NCBI GenBank assembly: GCA_900540295.1
Contig: UQFM01000003.1
Location: forward strand, 1 to 64,000
Direction of reading: 5' to 3'
Source: an uncultured Oscillospiraceae bacterium
GTDB taxonomy: Bacteria > Bacillota > Clostridia > Oscillospirales > Acutalibacteraceae
DNA: 64,000 nucleotides
This document shows, in pieces, positions 61,963 to 64,000 of the stretch; positions within the stretch are counted from its first letter, which is position 1; each line of letters opens with the position of its first letter. Position numbers and translations under genes: made by a program. The notes beneath the pieces were generated by a model. That model made no database searches. It had not been told where the DNA came from and saw only the letters and a program-made list of their open reading frames with translations.

Positions 61963-63752
61963 TTGTACATCGGCCCGAAGTTCTTGCAGGCGCGGAAATC
62001 CTGCGCTTCCTTATCCATACCGAACGCGTTCCAGACCGCGGGACGGAAAATCTTTTCCTCGGGTACATTGTGCATACATACGGGAATGCGCAGAATCGAG
62101 CAAAGCGTAATCAGGTCTGCGCCGATATGTCCGTAGCTGATTGCGCCGTGGTTTGCACCCCAGTTATTCATCACGTCATACGCGGTTTTGAACGCGCCCT
62201 CGCCTGTCACGCGCGGCGCAAACCAGGTGCACGGCCAGGTGTAGTCGGTGCGCTTCCACAGCTTGTCAGAAACTTCTTCAGGCAGTGCCACGGTGTAGCC
62301 CTCGACAATCTGCATCACAGGTCCCAAACCCTTGACGATATTCAAACGGCACATCGTGGCGGGCATATCACTGCGCGTCACAAAGCGCGAAGAGAATCCG
62401 CCGCCGCGGAAATAGCCCATATCCGCCGCGTTCCAGGTAGTCGCGTTCAAGCATGCCTTTTGGTCGGCTTCGGTCATTTCCCAGAACGGCTTCACAACGC
62501 CGTTGCCCTGTGCATCCTTTACCTCACCGCAGAAATCCAGCGCCGAAGCACCGGAGTTGATTAAGTGAATAAAGCCGCCCGCTTCTTTCGCCGCGCCTTC
62601 CAATTCATAGCCTGTTGCCTTTTTGACGGCTTCGGGACTCCAATAGGTGCGGACATCCGAAAACATCTGTGCCGTATTTGTAAGGAGCTTGCCGAACAGC
62701 ATGGAAACACCGTTGAGGGTATCGTTTTCGGTGGCGAGCACATAGGTTTCCCGCGCGCCCTCCCAATCAAACGAGGAGTTTAAAAGTGCTTCGGGATAGT
62801 CGCAGTTCGGATAGAAATCCGTCCACTGCCGCTGACCCTGGAAGCCGCCGCAAATGGCGTTATGCCCGACGGATTCCTCTTTGCAGCCCTCGGGCAGATT
62901 CGGATTGCCGCCGTACAAATCTTTGATAATGCACATCATTTTGACAACAAATTCCCATGCCTCTTCCTTTTCAGCATCGGATTTTTTGAACCAGTCTGGA
63001 TTTTTGTCAAAGCCCTCTTTGCAGTTTTCTTTTGTCCACGCGAGCGCTTTTCGGAATTCGGCTTCATCGTAAATGCCCTCAGTCATACGGCGGATAATTT
63101 CCACCTCGTCCACGGATTCCACGCGCATACCGAGGTATTCCTCAAAGAAATCAGGATTGATAATCGAACCCGCAATGCCCATACAGATAGAACCGATTTG
63201 CAAATAGGATTTTCCGCGCATCGTCGCCGCCGCAACCGCCGCTCTGCCGAAGCGCAGTAGCTTTTCGCGCACATCGTCGGGGATTTCGGTTGCGTCCATA
63301 TCCTGCACATCCTTGCCGTAAATGCCGAATGCGGGCAACCCCTTTTGCGCGTGTGACGCGAGTACCGAGGCGAGATACACCGCGCCCGGGCGCTCCGTGC
63401 CGTTAAAGCCCCAAACGCCCTTGATGGTATTTTTATCCATATCCATGGTTTCGGAACCGTAGCACCAGCAGGGCGTAACGGTTAAGGTGATTGCCACGCC
63501 CGCCTTGCGGAATTTATTTTCGCACGCGGCGGCTTCCGCCACTCTGCCAATGGTGGTGTCGGCAATCACAACCTTTACAGGCTCGCCGTTTGTGTAGCGC
63601 AGATTTTCCTCAAACAGCTTTGCGGCGGACTTCGCCATATTCATAGTCTGCTCTTCTAAGGATTCGCGCACCTTCAAAGGACCGCGTCTGCCGTCAATCG
63701 TCGGACGAATGCCGATAACGGGGTAATCGCCGATGAGTCTTTGTTTTTGCAT
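61959..63752 (-). CDS. fucI: L-fucose isomerase
   Basis: A 597-residue manganese ketol isomerase converting L-fucose to L-fuculose. Conserved blocks include [20 protein letters not shown] (about 14-33), [16 protein letters not shown] (about 91-106), [15 protein letters not shown] (about 113-127), and the metal-site region after [16 protein letters not shown]. It closely follows the E. coli enzyme in length and layout. The start at 63752 is chosen because AAGGAGC lies 8 bases upstream; an earlier ATG at 63776 overlaps that site. It is the first gene of the fucose operon, divergent from an AraC-type regulator. Confidence 0.96.
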   Translation of the reverse strand: MQKQRLIGDYPVIGIRPTIDGRRGPLKVRESLEEQTMNMAKSAAKLFEENLRYTNGEPVKVVIADTTIGRVAEAAACENKFRKAGVAITLTVTPCWCYGSETMDMDKNTIKGVWGFNGTERPGAVYLASVLASHAQKGLPAFGIYGKDVQDMDATEIPDDVREKLLRFGRAAVAAATMRGKSYLQIGSICMGIAGSIINPDFFEEYLGMRVESVDEVEIIRRMTEGIYDEAEFRKALAWTKENCKEGFDKNPDWFKKSDAEKEEAWEFVVKMMCIIKDLYGGNPNLPEGCKEESVGHNAICGGFQGQRQWTDFYPNCDYPEALLNSSFDWEGARETYVLATENDTLNGVSMLFGKLLTNTAQMFSDVRTYWSPEAVKKATGYELEGAAKEAGGFIHLINSGASALDFCGEVKDAQGNGVVKPFWEMTEADQKACLNATTWNAADMGYFRGGGFSSRFVTRSDMPATMCRLNIVKGLGPVMQIVEGYTVALPEEVSDKLWKRTDYTWPCTWFAPRVTGEGAFKTAYDVMNNWGANHGAISYGHIGADLITLCSILRIPVCMHNVPEEKIFRPAVWNAFGMDKEAQDFRACKNFGPMYK

Positions 63753-63800
63753 ATTGTACAGCTCCTTGTCATTCAAAATAAAAAAAGTTTTGTTTTTTTC

Positions 63801-63855
63801 ATTATACTGTTGTTTTTTAATAAATACTTGTTGTATAATATCAATAAAGTATAAT
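63801..63855. promoter_or_regulatory. Divergent promoter region of fucI and the AraC-type gene
   Basis: For the plus strand, TTGTTT (63810-63815) with TATAAT (63834-63839) at 18 bases, and TTGTTG (63828-63833) with TATAAT (63850-63855) at 16 bases. For the minus strand a TATAAT lies at 63801-63806 with a weak -35, which suits activation by the divergent regulator. Confidence 0.65.
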
Positions 63856-63878
63856 AATATTCACTTTTTGAGGTGCCT

Positions 63879-64000
63879 ATGCGCTACGCTGACTGTCAGG
63901 AACAAAGAACGCGCGGCAGTTTCCATTTCCCGATTGAATTTCATCATGTGGACGGGTCGCACCCGCGCTATCAAATGCCGTTTCACTGGCATATGGATTA
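63879..64000 (+). CDS. AraC-family transcriptional regulator, partial (N terminus)
   Basis: The gene runs off the window; 40 codons are visible. The start ATG follows GAGGTG by 4-5 bases. The translated start contains RGSFHFPIEFHHVD and RYQMPFHWHMD, the cupin-type sensory opening typical of AraC/XylS regulators, in which the histidines of FHWH line the ligand pocket. Divergent orientation from fucI suggests it controls the fucose operon in response to fucose or fuculose. The DNA-binding domain is outside the window. Confidence 0.8.
   Translation, partial: MRYADCQEQRTRGSFHFPIEFHHVDGSHPRYQMPFHWHMD

Overview
The window is a chromosomal segment from a Gram-positive, Clostridia-type gut bacterium, most likely of the Oscillospiraceae/Ruminococcaceae group. 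The evidence is the gene content and order: a PolC-type polymerase, the chain pyrH-frr-uppS-cdsA-dxr-rseP-ispG-polC, recJ-rel-dtd-metallohydrolase-hemZ, an autoregulated LexA, a SpoVB-like flippase next to mazG and HU, and an L-fucose catabolic operon. Most genes are moderately GC-rich with strong Shine-Dalgarno sites. No rRNA, tRNA, CRISPR array, intact transposase or prophage was seen.

Layout. 1-6.7 kb: hairpin repeats, then minus-strand genes for a PASTA pseudokinase, a BspA-type leucine-rich surface protein, a CrtO-like membrane acyltransferase, a YczE-type membrane protein and MnmA. 7-12 kb: two membrane proteins (YjdF-like and PAP2), then the cell-shape genes mreB-mreC-mreD. 12-15 kb: HU, MazG and a SpoVB/MurJ-type flippase. 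15.4-23.3 kb: a tightly packed minus-strand run recJ, rel, dtd, metallo-hydrolase, hemZ, nucleoside kinase. 23.4-32.5 kb: nucleotide-sugar dehydratase, IlvE, a serine beta-lactamase-fold hydrolase, a PH-like membrane protein, a condensation-fold acyltransferase and PutP. 32.8-44.1 kb: nucleotide, translation, lipid and isoprenoid housekeeping genes ending in PolC. 44.7-50.9 kb: hisZGDCBA-IE, without hisH or hisF, followed by an M20 peptidase. 52.5-55.8 kb: a visibly AT-rich island holding a truncated YD-repeat protein, a DnaA-box-bearing inverted-repeat element, an XRE regulator and a membrane protein. 55.8-58.4 kb: lexA with tandem operator boxes, a candidate small RNA and gdhA. 58.7-64 kb: fucI-fucK-fucU-fucA-acetyltransferase with a divergent AraC-type regulator cut by the window end.

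The most distinctive feature is a dispersed family of short hairpins. The units begin with GTAG or end with CTAC, and their stems differ completely in sequence yet remain self-complementary. They occupy most long intergenic gaps and sit inside the mre, isoprenoid and his gene runs. They look like the REP elements mobilised by RAYT (Y1) transposases. Two other repeat modules, a CTCCCTC-bounded double hairpin and a GAGATTCTTCGC...AGAATGACA hairpin, accompany them.

Other points of note: PolC lacks its internal proofreading exonuclease domain; the PASTA kinase-like protein has lost its catalytic residues; a probable anti-Shine-Dalgarno small RNA lies between lexA and gdhA; and an inverted-repeat element with DnaA-box matches truncates the YD-repeat gene.
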